Source of the DNA: Melioribacteraceae bacterium
GTDB lineage: Bacteria > Bacteroidota > Ignavibacteria > Ignavibacteriales > Melioribacteraceae
NCBI GenBank assembly: GCA_021739765.1
Contig: JAIPBD010000003.1
Coordinates: 62,001-126,000, forward strand
Direction of reading: 5' to 3'
DNA length: 64,000 nt
Notes under the pieces: model-generated
Databases searched by the model: none
Seen by the model: the letters and a program-made list of their open reading frames with translations, nothing else
What the model was told of the DNA's origin: nothing
Made by a program: the position numbers and the translations under genes
Shown here: positions 45,014 to 53,588 of the stretch, piece after piece
How positions within the stretch are numbered: position 1 is the first letter of the stretch
How the letters are laid out: each line of letters starts with the position of its first letter

Positions 45014-45198
45014 AATTAATACGCCGGCTTCGCATTGATAATTAACCCCCGGTTTCAACCGGGGGTAATTGATAAGGAAAGAAATTTCACAACCGATTTA
45101 TCGGTTTCCAAGCAAACATTTTTAAACCGTTGAAACGGTTTCTAATTTTGGTGTTCGGGATATTACGCACGACTGAAGCCGTGGGATAATCAAATTAA
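45014..45198. repeat. REP unit C
   Basis: Near-identical copy of unit B. Palindromes: an AATTACCCCC-armed one centred on GGTTTCAACC (45040-45070, perfect here where B has one mismatch), AACCGATTTATCGGTT (45091-45106), AAACCGTTGAAACGGTTT (45124-45141) and a decayed GCACGACTGAAGCCGTGGG (45167-45185). It abuts the stop codon of the VCBS T9SS gene. Similarity to B continues into the last codons of that gene. Confidence 0.8.
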
Positions 45199-47022
45199 TT
45201 ATTTCAACAAAATCATTTTCCGGCTTTGATGGAATTCTCCGGCTGAGAGTGAGTAGAAATAAATTCCGCTTGGCAAATGATCAGCTTTAAATTCTATTTC
45301 GTGGGGACCGGGTTTCAATTCACGGTTTATGAGTGTTTCGACTTGTTCTCCGAGTACGTTGTAGATTCGTAATGTTGTTTGCGTGAATTGATTCTCCAGC
45401 GCTGCGGAGATTGCAAATTTAATTTTCGTTGTCGGATTGAATGGGTTGGGGTAATTCTGCATTAACTCAAATTTATCCGGTCCCGTAACATCAATCTCAA
45501 CGGTCTCCGAATATTCGTATTTACCGTCAAAGTCGATTTGTTTTAGTCTGTATTTAACTTTCCCCGCTGTTGGAGAAGCATCCACAAACGAATAAGATTG
45601 CGGTGAGTTCGTGGTTCCATATCCCACAACAAAACCAACCTTCTCCCAGTCAATTTGTTTTTCTACTGAATTCTGACTACTGATTTCTGACTTCTGTACC
45701 TCAAATCCATAGTTGTTCATTTCAGTAACAGTTTGCCATTTTAACAAAACAGATTTGAGTTCAACCGAAGCCGAGAACGACTTTAATTCGACAGGCAAAG
45801 GTGTAGTACCATTGAAATAGAGATTCAAATCTCCGTCGGGAGTTCCCATAACTAAGTCAAGATCACCATCGGCATCGAGATCGGCGAGGGTCGGAAAATA
45901 ACCAATCTCCGATTTAACTGAATCTAAAAGATTGGGAATTGTTTTCTTTGTGAATTTATGTCCATCTGATGATGATTCGTTTTTTAGAAATTGAATTTCA
46001 CCGTACTCATTTATTCTAATAATGTCATCTAGATCGTTTCCGTTTAAGTCACCTTTCGCAACTGCGCTTGTTGAATCAAAAATATTTGTAAAAGTTAGAT
46101 TAAGGGGATTAGCAATTGTACCGTTTATATTGTCCGCTTGAAATGAGATGCGGTGATTTAAAGGATAAGCGGAATTTGCGGAATGATCAAAAAGATAAAA
46201 GTTAATGCTATTCCCGGTAAAATCTGAGTCATGTATTAGACCAAAAAAGTATTTTTTTTCGTTAAGTTCTTGAGGAACAGAAATTGCCCTCATACTTCCT
46301 TCAATCACTGAAACAAGACGGTCGGACGATTCGATATTCTCATCATTAATTATAGCTGTTAGTGTGGAGTTAAATTTTAGATTTGTTGGGGCGTTAAAAC
46401 CGGTAATATCTGATGTGTCCAACTCCAAGAAAACTGGTGAGGCAGACGAACTGAAATTTTCATAGACTGCTGTTTTGTTTGAATTGTAAACCAATAAATC
46501 CTTGTCTGAATCGGAATCAATGTGGACAAAAGAAAATTGACTTGATTGGAATTTTTGAAAGAACGAGTTACTCTTTGGTTCTGTGGAAAATAGTGGTGAA
46601 TCTGCCGTCCCGATATTTTCGTAAAAGGCACCACCAACTTGATTTTGAGAATCTCTTTCTCCAACTATTAAGTCATAATCAGAATCACCATCAAAATCGA
46701 AAAACGATATTGAAGGTAAATTAAATTTGGAGAGCGATTGTATTTCATCAAATGGATTTTTGAGAGAATCCAACTCATATTTCGGAAATTGAGCAGTCCC
46801 CGTATTTAGGAAATAGATGATTTTGGGCATGTTTTGGGTTACTGAAACAATTAGATCTAAGTCGGAGTCGTTATCTAGATCAGCAAAAGCGGGGGCAGAA
46901 TTATTTAGATCTCCCGGAAACAGACCCGCAAATAAATCCAATTCTTTATCTGCGGGAATAAACTTTTGAGGTAAGATAGCTCCAGAAAGGAAAGTTAAGA
47001 ATGTTAACAATCGCAATAACAT
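45199..47022 (-). CDS. VCBS/FG-GAP repeat protein with T9SS type A sorting tail
   Basis: About 607 residues from ATG 47022 (a TTG 9 nt upstream is possible). Signal peptide MLLRLLTFLTFLSGAILPQ. Several FG-GAP/VCBS calcium-type repeats: AFADLDNDSDLDLIVSV near 45, SFFDFDGDSDYDLIVGE near 105, HIDSDSDKDLLVYN and TLADLDADGDLDLVMGTPDG near 375. A fibronectin-like module (VELKSVLLKWQTVTEMNNYGFEVQ) follows, then a roughly 80-residue T9SS tail with NYPNPFNPTTKIKF and LPSGIYFYSLSAGEF. Surface-anchored or secreted; likely adhesion. Starts 12 nt after the stop of the giant LamG gene. Confidence 0.88.
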   Translation of the reverse strand: MLLRLLTFLTFLSGAILPQKFIPADKELDLFAGLFPGDLNNSAPAFADLDNDSDLDLIVSVTQNMPKIIYFLNTGTAQFPKYELDSLKNPFDEIQSLSKFNLPSISFFDFDGDSDYDLIVGERDSQNQVGGAFYENIGTADSPLFSTEPKSNSFFQKFQSSQFSFVHIDSDSDKDLLVYNSNKTAVYENFSSSASPVFLELDTSDITGFNAPTNLKFNSTLTAIINDENIESSDRLVSVIEGSMRAISVPQELNEKKYFFGLIHDSDFTGNSINFYLFDHSANSAYPLNHRISFQADNINGTIANPLNLTFTNIFDSTSAVAKGDLNGNDLDDIIRINEYGEIQFLKNESSSDGHKFTKKTIPNLLDSVKSEIGYFPTLADLDADGDLDLVMGTPDGDLNLYFNGTTPLPVELKSFSASVELKSVLLKWQTVTEMNNYGFEVQKSEISSQNSVEKQIDWEKVGFVVGYGTTNSPQSYSFVDASPTAGKVKYRLKQIDFDGKYEYSETVEIDVTGPDKFELMQNYPNPFNPTTKIKFAISAALENQFTQTTLRIYNVLGEQVETLINRELKPGPHEIEFKADHLPSGIYFYSLSAGEFHQSRKMILLK

Positions 47023-47034
47023 GGTTATCAAAAT

Positions 47035-50000
47035 TTATTTAAGTAAAATCATTTTCTTAACATCGGTAAAGTTATTTCCACCGGAATTGTTATTTACATT
47101 TATCCGGTAAAAATAAATTCCCGAAGGTATTGAATAACCAAATCTATCTTTGCTGTCCCAATTAGTTTTATAGTAACCTGGATTCATTTCATGTTTGAGT
47201 ATATCAATTATCTTTTCACCGAGAATGTTGAAAACAGAGATCTCAACTAACCCACTTTCCGGCAAACCAAATTCGATTGTTGTTTCAGGATTAAATGGAT
47301 TTGGATAGTTCTGACTCAAACTAAATTCTTCTGGAATAAAGCCTTCATCCCATATTCCGAGAACGATATCTGTGAACACAAATGGGTTGCTAATATTTCC
47401 GAGAATAATATCAGATTCAAAGTTTACTTGTTCGGCTAGTTTTTTAAGTTCTTCAGTTCGCACATCAATAAACTTGAACTCAACACTACTTCCCGCTTGA
47501 ACCGAATCATATATCATAATAAAGAAATATGGTGAGTTATTTAAGATTACCGGTTCAGCTACACCCCTAATCTCATCATTAATAAATGCTCCCACGACAT
47601 AATTTGAGCTCACATCCAAACTATCCCCAATATTTATCTGTGCGGTAACCGTCATGTTATATTGGAATTTAGAAGGTTCAACCTTCCACGAAACAGAATC
47701 CGCAATGTTTGTTTTCTCAACCAATTCCGGGGAATTTGATTTTGAGTCTGATTTCTGAATTTCAGATGGATAAGTTAATGTGCCTGAATTGGTTGTATTC
47801 ATGAAATAAGCATGGCTCTTTTTCATGTGCGTTAAAGAACCCAACCATCCATATCCTTCAACGTAAAAAGCGAATTCGGTTTGACTTTTGATAAAATCAT
47901 CATCAACAAAACCACCGGTGAAAGAAGAAAGCGCTGAATTAATCTCATAATTCAACTGTGGAATATAACCGATGAAGGTCCAGCCCGAATTTAAATTAAC
48001 CGGAAATTTTGCGGGTGATGCAGGGGTTCCGAAAGTCTCCATTAAATTCGAATTTTCAAGATATATCATGTATCCGCTGGTGAGATCAATATCTGAAAGT
48101 GTTCCAGCCCATCCGGTTGATTGTCCGTATTGAATGAATCCGGTTTGACTTTTGATCAGATCACCTTCGGCTAAAGTAAGATGAGGACTTAAATAATCCT
48201 TTAGTAAACTGCTTTCTCGTTCCACATCGAAGGAAATCCAAGTCCACCCGGCATTTACATCTCTTCTCTGGAATATTTCATTTGTAGCGTGGAGATCAAC
48301 GGGATTTTTGATAGTTCCCTGAGTTGTATTATTCTGGAATGTAAAAGATTCAACTGTGCGGGCATATTCAACACCATCAAGTGCATCCCAAACCCTTAGT
48401 TGAATATCATCTCCCGAAATACTCTTTGAATAAATCGTGAGTAAAACTAAGTATTCATTGGTTTCATCATCAAACTCAATTTCCTGAACGTTAGCTAAAC
48501 CACGGCAATCCTGCCCCACAAACGCACCAACCATGTCGAATTTGTCAGTACTTTGCAAATTATCTATAAATAATTTTGCAGTAATATTCATTGTGTACTG
48601 ATAGTTTTCTGCAACCAAATTCCAAGATGGTGGGTCGGACATAACGCGTACATCAATCCTTAACTGCTCAGTTCCATTAAGTGTTTCGGCATCTAGCAGG
48701 GCTGTGTAGTCACCGTAATTTAGGTTTCTGTCGATGGTAAATGTTACTTCTTTTGATCCCGCTGAAACCACATTGTTTTCTTCGGGAAAAACGGTTAACC
48801 AAGAAGGTATGTTTGTAATCGTAAAATCATAAGATTCACTTCCTCGATTTATTAATCGTGTGGTCAACTTATTTGAAGAACTGCTGTACAAAGTATAATC
48901 AAGATTTGAAACTTCCCAAAGAAGGGGATTTCGATCTACATAAAATTGAAACACAACCGGATTATCGATTGAGTTATTTGCCAGATCTTGAATGCTGTTC
49001 AGAGAAACTTCCACTTGATTATTTTCAATAAACCGATTATCAACCTCAAGCCTGATGTAAATTTTATTCTCTTCAACCCTCCATGTGAAGGCAATTGGTT
49101 GTTCTGTATCCATATTCTTGATTTTGATACTGTCGTTATATGCGTTAATAGCTTTTATCGGTTCAGTAAATGAGATAATTATTTGGTCAGAAGGATCAAG
49201 AATTCCGTCCACGGGCTCTGGTTCATTCAATAATTGAGGAGCCTGTCTGTCGATTATTCCTGTAAATTCTTGTGAATATCCAATCTGATCAAGACGGCAA
49301 ACACTTTTGGCGCGGAATTTATATGTCCCATCGGGAAGATTTGTTACATCCCAATATGCGCGTTGAACCGGCCGATTTAGCAAAGTATCAACTGAGATTT
49401 CTACCGACTCGAACCAAGTTTCTTGAACTTTGTCATTATTTGATTTACTGATAAAGTTAACTGATTTCTGTGAACTAGAAGATTTGTCAGTTAAATCAAG
49501 TAACGCATATTCAACATTTCCCCTAGTAATAGAATTTTTTATTTGTATCTCTTCATTCTTATCGCTCGCTAATGAACCGGAATTTGCTGACACAGAGGTT
49601 CTCTCAATTACTAATCTTTGCAGATTGGGATCATCCAAATTGTATCCGCCAAGTAAAATTTCCATTCGATTATTAGAGTTTTCGTTGATTATCCAATTAT
49701 CGTGTTTGGATAAAACAGCAATATCCGAACATGGCGGAATGTAATGAACGTTGAATGATTTTATGTCGAAAAATAAAGTGCCTTCAGGTCCATCAGAGAA
49801 ATCATCACATAATGAAGCTAGCTTAATTTTTAATCCTTCATGATCATATGCTTCAGGTCCACGGCTTACAGTCATAGTAACGTTTACCGAGTTGTTGTTC
49901 AATTCACCGGGGATTTCAACAACGATCCCATCCTCTATTGGAATCCCATTAATCTTAACCAAAGCACCAAATGGATTGCTTTCCTGCAGAACAGACAGTT

Positions 50001-53000
50001 TATAATGCTGAGTTTCTTTTGTGGGGCTGGTGTTACCTAATGTCAAATTAAAAACAGCATCTTTAGTTGGAGGAACATCGACAATGGAAGTTGGATTTAA
50101 TTGAAGACTGACTCCTTCACGCGGGACAGTTCCTTCTTCCCAAGGGCACATGGATTGACCACCAACGGTTTTAAAGATTGGTGTTCCGTGCACGGGGTCG
50201 GTAAATATATCAACCGAGAATTGATCAGCACGCCCGCTTATTGCATCTCCACTCGCGTCATCATCACCAAGGATAAAGCCGATTGTTGTTACGGTTTCTT
50301 CAGTTTCAGAGTTAGATCTTCCGATATGAAAATTTACGTGTGATCTATTTGTAACAAACCCCCCTGCATTCTGAACAAGCAAACCAAGATTTGTTTCTCT
50401 CCAAATTGAAGAATTAAATTCCCCCCCCCAAGATTTTGTATATGATCTGGCGGATGAAACAGAAGTTTCGTACGAAGAACCGGCAGAGAATGTTATGTTA
50501 TTTGATTCTTGTGATATTTTATATGGTTCTAAATCGGTTCTAGCCTTTGTAGCAATGTTATCATCTACAATTGATTGCCATGTAATAGCATCTAAAGAAT
50601 CTTTCCGCGTACCTGCGGAAAGTAAATCCGGAATTATATTATTGATTATCGCATCTTCAGTATACATGAATGTTGTACTAAAACCGTTTGGAGAAGAAGT
50701 AACAACTTCACTTATTTTGAGCGAATCTCCATTTTGATCCCAATCTAATCTTCTTGCGACACCAAGAGCAAAATTGAAGGCTCCGCCTATATACAGATCG
50801 GAGTTAGAATCAGTACTAAATCGTTCATTAGTAGTAATAGTTGTAATCCACTCCTCGCCATTTTCTTGACTACCTTCCATAGATACATTTAATGTATTAT
50901 TTAGTACTTGTTCTACTGTAACAAATCCAAAAGTTGCGGTTTGTCCGATTCCTAAATAGACTTCTGTCTCGACACCAAAAGAAGTGCCAAAATCGAATGA
51001 TATCGCAAACGAATTCGTAGTGCTTTTCTCATAATACGCGCTGCTATTATCGCCAGGTGGAGTGTGAAGAATCAAATAAGGAATACTGGGTGAAGTTATC
51101 GTAATTGAGCTGCTTTCCGATAGACTATTCCCAATAATTACTGCCCACAAATCAGTTGTAACATTTTGCCCTGTTGAGTGGTTCTCAACTAGAAAGCTTA
51201 CTTTCTTCTGAAATGGATGAGAGGGATCAGCAATAAAACTTGGCAAATGAGGCTTTAAAACATGCTGAATCTTACCATCTGAAATGGGTTTTTCTATTGG
51301 ATCGTTTGTTCCGGTTATTTCATCAGTGATTTTTACCGTTCCTGAATCAATAAATGAAATATTATTATTTCCATAGTCTTCAAAAGCAGAAACTCCAATT
51401 TCATATTCATCTAATTGATTGAGAATTATTAAGCTGTCACCTTTATACGTCTCTTTTATAAATCCATTCAATCCGGTGATTTGCAACTCTGTTGGAGCGT
51501 ACCAGATAAATTTTGTTGATTTGTCCCCATCAAGCAAGGAGATAGATTTTCCCGAGTCAAAGCTATAAATATCCGGTCTATCTATGTGGTTTACCTCAAG
51601 AGTATATTCTAAAGGAGGTAAGTTCTGAATTGACAAATTGCCCGATGCATCTGTTGTATCGATAAACCACTCAACATTTTCGGGATAGGAACATGCTGAG
51701 GAACTACCTTTGTATTTAACTTCAAACGCGCCGATGGGGAAACTGTCGTTGCCACCGACCACGTCAACTGTAAGATTTTGCTTCTGGTAATCTATAAATT
51801 TAAGATCAGCAATCGGCGTACTTAAATTATCAAATTGGAAAAATGAAATCGGTTGTGATCCATTAGGATGAAATTTTATTAAATGATCATTATATCTCAC
51901 AAAAAGTCTTGCGCTGGTTTCAGGTAAGAATGTGGTGAAGAATTCACCATTTTGATTAGTTTTGACCTTTTGGGGGAAGAATGAGAGCGTATCTCCGGCA
52001 TTACCGTTATCATCAATAATCGAATACAATAACTCCGCACCATCCACTCCGCAGTTTGTTCCTTCAAAAAGAACGAAACCACTGACCGTTATTTCGGATT
52101 TATCAATAAAATTAATCTGATTTTGATTATTGAGAAGTCTAAACAGTACGGATTCTTCCTGAGGGACAAAATTTGGGTGATTTTCTTTGAAAGGTTTGAC
52201 AGTGTACTGAGTTCCGTTTTGGTAGTCATAAGAAATTCCTTCAAGCAAATATTTACCTTCGTTATCTGTGAAGGCACTAAGGTAAACCGGAGCTGAAGCT
52301 GAGCTCCAAATACTATTTTCGAGCGTTAAATTATTCCTGTTTTTTGTCCAATCGAAAACAAAATTTCCAGTCCCTTCATTGAATTTCCAGTATGCGACCA
52401 TATTTTCGGTATCCGAATCGGGTGTGTTTTGTTTATATTTTTCCAATTCCTCAACTGATCTTGCAGAGCTCCAAACTCGCATTTCATCGAGATTACCGGT
52501 AAAAAAGTTATCCCATCTATCCTTTCCAATTAATACCGGTGCTTCCGGGTTTGATATTGCCTGAATGCCAGCGGACTCAGTCAAATTTCCGTCAACATAT
52601 AATTTCATTACAGACAAATCATAAGTTACAGCAACATGATGCCACGTTCCAGATGTCAAACTTCCATTAACGGGATAAACTACCGTAGAACCATATTGAA
52701 ATTTGAGAATTTTTCCTTCCGTGAAAAGTTTGAATGCATTATTTCCATCGAATGATTTATCAAAAATTGTCTGGGATCCGGAAATACTATTGAGATAAAT
52801 CCAAGTTTCAATAGTGAAAGCAGAATCGGATAGAATGAAATTATTTTTTGCAGCAGACAAATAATCGTTTTGTCCGTCTAGTTCTACTGATGTGCCTACA
52901 AAATCTGATGAACCGTTTGCCGGAGTGACCCTAATTTGTACGTTTGGCACAGGCTTGCCAACTTGTTCATTAAAATCGGGAGTTTTAACTGAACCGAAAA

Positions 53001-53559
53001 TTGTCCCGCTTGCATTCGCAAATCCAATTGAATTCCCTTTATTGCTGCTCCCAAATCTATTTGAACTTATTACATCATATAAATAGAATGTACCGGGTTG
53101 AACTTGTTGATCAATAAATTCACGAGTTTGAGATGGGTCTGAAGTAGTGAAGATTTCCGATTCGTTTTTCGAAAGCGAAAAAATATTTTGAACTTGAGTA
53201 TTATCTTGTGCAACGGGTGGACTCAGTAGATCATTCTCCCAAGAAACAACAATTTTATCATTATACGTCCCTTGGCTAGCTTCAACAATGGGTGCTTCTG
53301 GTGCGCCCAATAATTTGCTCCACAAACCGTATGTTGCACGGTTTTCATTTATTTCATAATCGTTCGGATTTGAGGCAAAAGCTTGTCCTGCAACCAGAGT
53401 GATTTTAAAATTTCCATCGATTGTTTTAGAATTTAATCCCCCAATAGAGATTAAAGGTTTGCTGCTTTTATATTTCTTTTGGGGATAAACAATACTGCTC
53501 AATAGAAATAAGCAAATAAGCAAACTCGACCAATGCTTTCCAAATGAGATTCGATACAT
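47035..53559 (-). CDS. Giant LamG-domain secreted protein with T9SS tail
   Basis: 2174 residues. Signal peptide (WSSLLICLFLLSSIVYPQ). Fibronectin-like region about 85-180, a LamG/concanavalin domain about 220-415 (VELDGQNDYLSAAKNNFILS, WIYLNSISGSQTIFDK, WHHVAVTYDLSVMKLYVDG), CNA/carboxypeptidase-regulatory modules about 430-700, then a long region of Ig-like beta modules including SbsA-type PSDQIIISFTEPIKAINAYND near 1420. Two copies of a VGAF-(x)-RG-A module lie near 1640-1720 and 1955-2045, with a repeated WxWISFDV / SGWTFIGY unit between. T9SS tail NYPNPFNPETTIEFGLP near 2095. A surface adhesin is likely. AGGAGAAGAG precedes the ATG. Confidence 0.85.
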   Translation of the reverse strand: MYRISFGKHWSSLLICLFLLSSIVYPQKKYKSSKPLISIGGLNSKTIDGNFKITLVAGQAFASNPNDYEINENRATYGLWSKLLGAPEAPIVEASQGTYNDKIVVSWENDLLSPPVAQDNTQVQNIFSLSKNESEIFTTSDPSQTREFIDQQVQPGTFYLYDVISSNRFGSSNKGNSIGFANASGTIFGSVKTPDFNEQVGKPVPNVQIRVTPANGSSDFVGTSVELDGQNDYLSAAKNNFILSDSAFTIETWIYLNSISGSQTIFDKSFDGNNAFKLFTEGKILKFQYGSTVVYPVNGSLTSGTWHHVAVTYDLSVMKLYVDGNLTESAGIQAISNPEAPVLIGKDRWDNFFTGNLDEMRVWSSARSVEELEKYKQNTPDSDTENMVAYWKFNEGTGNFVFDWTKNRNNLTLENSIWSSASAPVYLSAFTDNEGKYLLEGISYDYQNGTQYTVKPFKENHPNFVPQEESVLFRLLNNQNQINFIDKSEITVSGFVLFEGTNCGVDGAELLYSIIDDNGNAGDTLSFFPQKVKTNQNGEFFTTFLPETSARLFVRYNDHLIKFHPNGSQPISFFQFDNLSTPIADLKFIDYQKQNLTVDVVGGNDSFPIGAFEVKYKGSSSACSYPENVEWFIDTTDASGNLSIQNLPPLEYTLEVNHIDRPDIYSFDSGKSISLLDGDKSTKFIWYAPTELQITGLNGFIKETYKGDSLIILNQLDEYEIGVSAFEDYGNNNISFIDSGTVKITDEITGTNDPIEKPISDGKIQHVLKPHLPSFIADPSHPFQKKVSFLVENHSTGQNVTTDLWAVIIGNSLSESSSITITSPSIPYLILHTPPGDNSSAYYEKSTTNSFAISFDFGTSFGVETEVYLGIGQTATFGFVTVEQVLNNTLNVSMEGSQENGEEWITTITTNERFSTDSNSDLYIGGAFNFALGVARRLDWDQNGDSLKISEVVTSSPNGFSTTFMYTEDAIINNIIPDLLSAGTRKDSLDAITWQSIVDDNIATKARTDLEPYKISQESNNITFSAGSSYETSVSSARSYTKSWGGEFNSSIWRETNLGLLVQNAGGFVTNRSHVNFHIGRSNSETEETVTTIGFILGDDDASGDAISGRADQFSVDIFTDPVHGTPIFKTVGGQSMCPWEEGTVPREGVSLQLNPTSIVDVPPTKDAVFNLTLGNTSPTKETQHYKLSVLQESNPFGALVKINGIPIEDGIVVEIPGELNNNSVNVTMTVSRGPEAYDHEGLKIKLASLCDDFSDGPEGTLFFDIKSFNVHYIPPCSDIAVLSKHDNWIINENSNNRMEILLGGYNLDDPNLQRLVIERTSVSANSGSLASDKNEEIQIKNSITRGNVEYALLDLTDKSSSSQKSVNFISKSNNDKVQETWFESVEISVDTLLNRPVQRAYWDVTNLPDGTYKFRAKSVCRLDQIGYSQEFTGIIDRQAPQLLNEPEPVDGILDPSDQIIISFTEPIKAINAYNDSIKIKNMDTEQPIAFTWRVEENKIYIRLEVDNRFIENNQVEVSLNSIQDLANNSIDNPVVFQFYVDRNPLLWEVSNLDYTLYSSSSNKLTTRLINRGSESYDFTITNIPSWLTVFPEENNVVSAGSKEVTFTIDRNLNYGDYTALLDAETLNGTEQLRIDVRVMSDPPSWNLVAENYQYTMNITAKLFIDNLQSTDKFDMVGAFVGQDCRGLANVQEIEFDDETNEYLVLLTIYSKSISGDDIQLRVWDALDGVEYARTVESFTFQNNTTQGTIKNPVDLHATNEIFQRRDVNAGWTWISFDVERESSLLKDYLSPHLTLAEGDLIKSQTGFIQYGQSTGWAGTLSDIDLTSGYMIYLENSNLMETFGTPASPAKFPVNLNSGWTFIGYIPQLNYEINSALSSFTGGFVDDDFIKSQTEFAFYVEGYGWLGSLTHMKKSHAYFMNTTNSGTLTYPSEIQKSDSKSNSPELVEKTNIADSVSWKVEPSKFQYNMTVTAQINIGDSLDVSSNYVVGAFINDEIRGVAEPVILNNSPYFFIMIYDSVQAGSSVEFKFIDVRTEELKKLAEQVNFESDIILGNISNPFVFTDIVLGIWDEGFIPEEFSLSQNYPNPFNPETTIEFGLPESGLVEISVFNILGEKIIDILKHEMNPGYYKTNWDSKDRFGYSIPSGIYFYRINVNNNSGGNNFTDVKKMILLK

Positions 53560-53588
53560 AATCTCTTCTCCTAAATTTTGCTCTTTGA

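Larger units (their letters stand above)
44584..45016. mobile_element. 425-bp element with 15-bp terminal inverted repeats and AAAT target duplication
   Basis: CCTGACTTCTGCCAA at 44588 and its exact reverse complement TTGGCAGAAGTCAGG ending at 45012 bound the element; AAAT flanks both ends (44584-44587 and 45013-45016), consistent with a target-site duplication. It separates REP units B and C, which would otherwise be a direct tandem. Inside, reading leftward, is the start of an IS4/IS1634-type transposase followed by tandem repeats like the ends of IS21 elements. Best read as an internally deleted, non-autonomous insertion sequence. Confidence 0.6.

Noticed and set aside
39020-45198. CRISPR array
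   Set aside because: The repeats are short palindromes with different cores and irregular spacing, there are no unique spacers of constant length and no cas genes.
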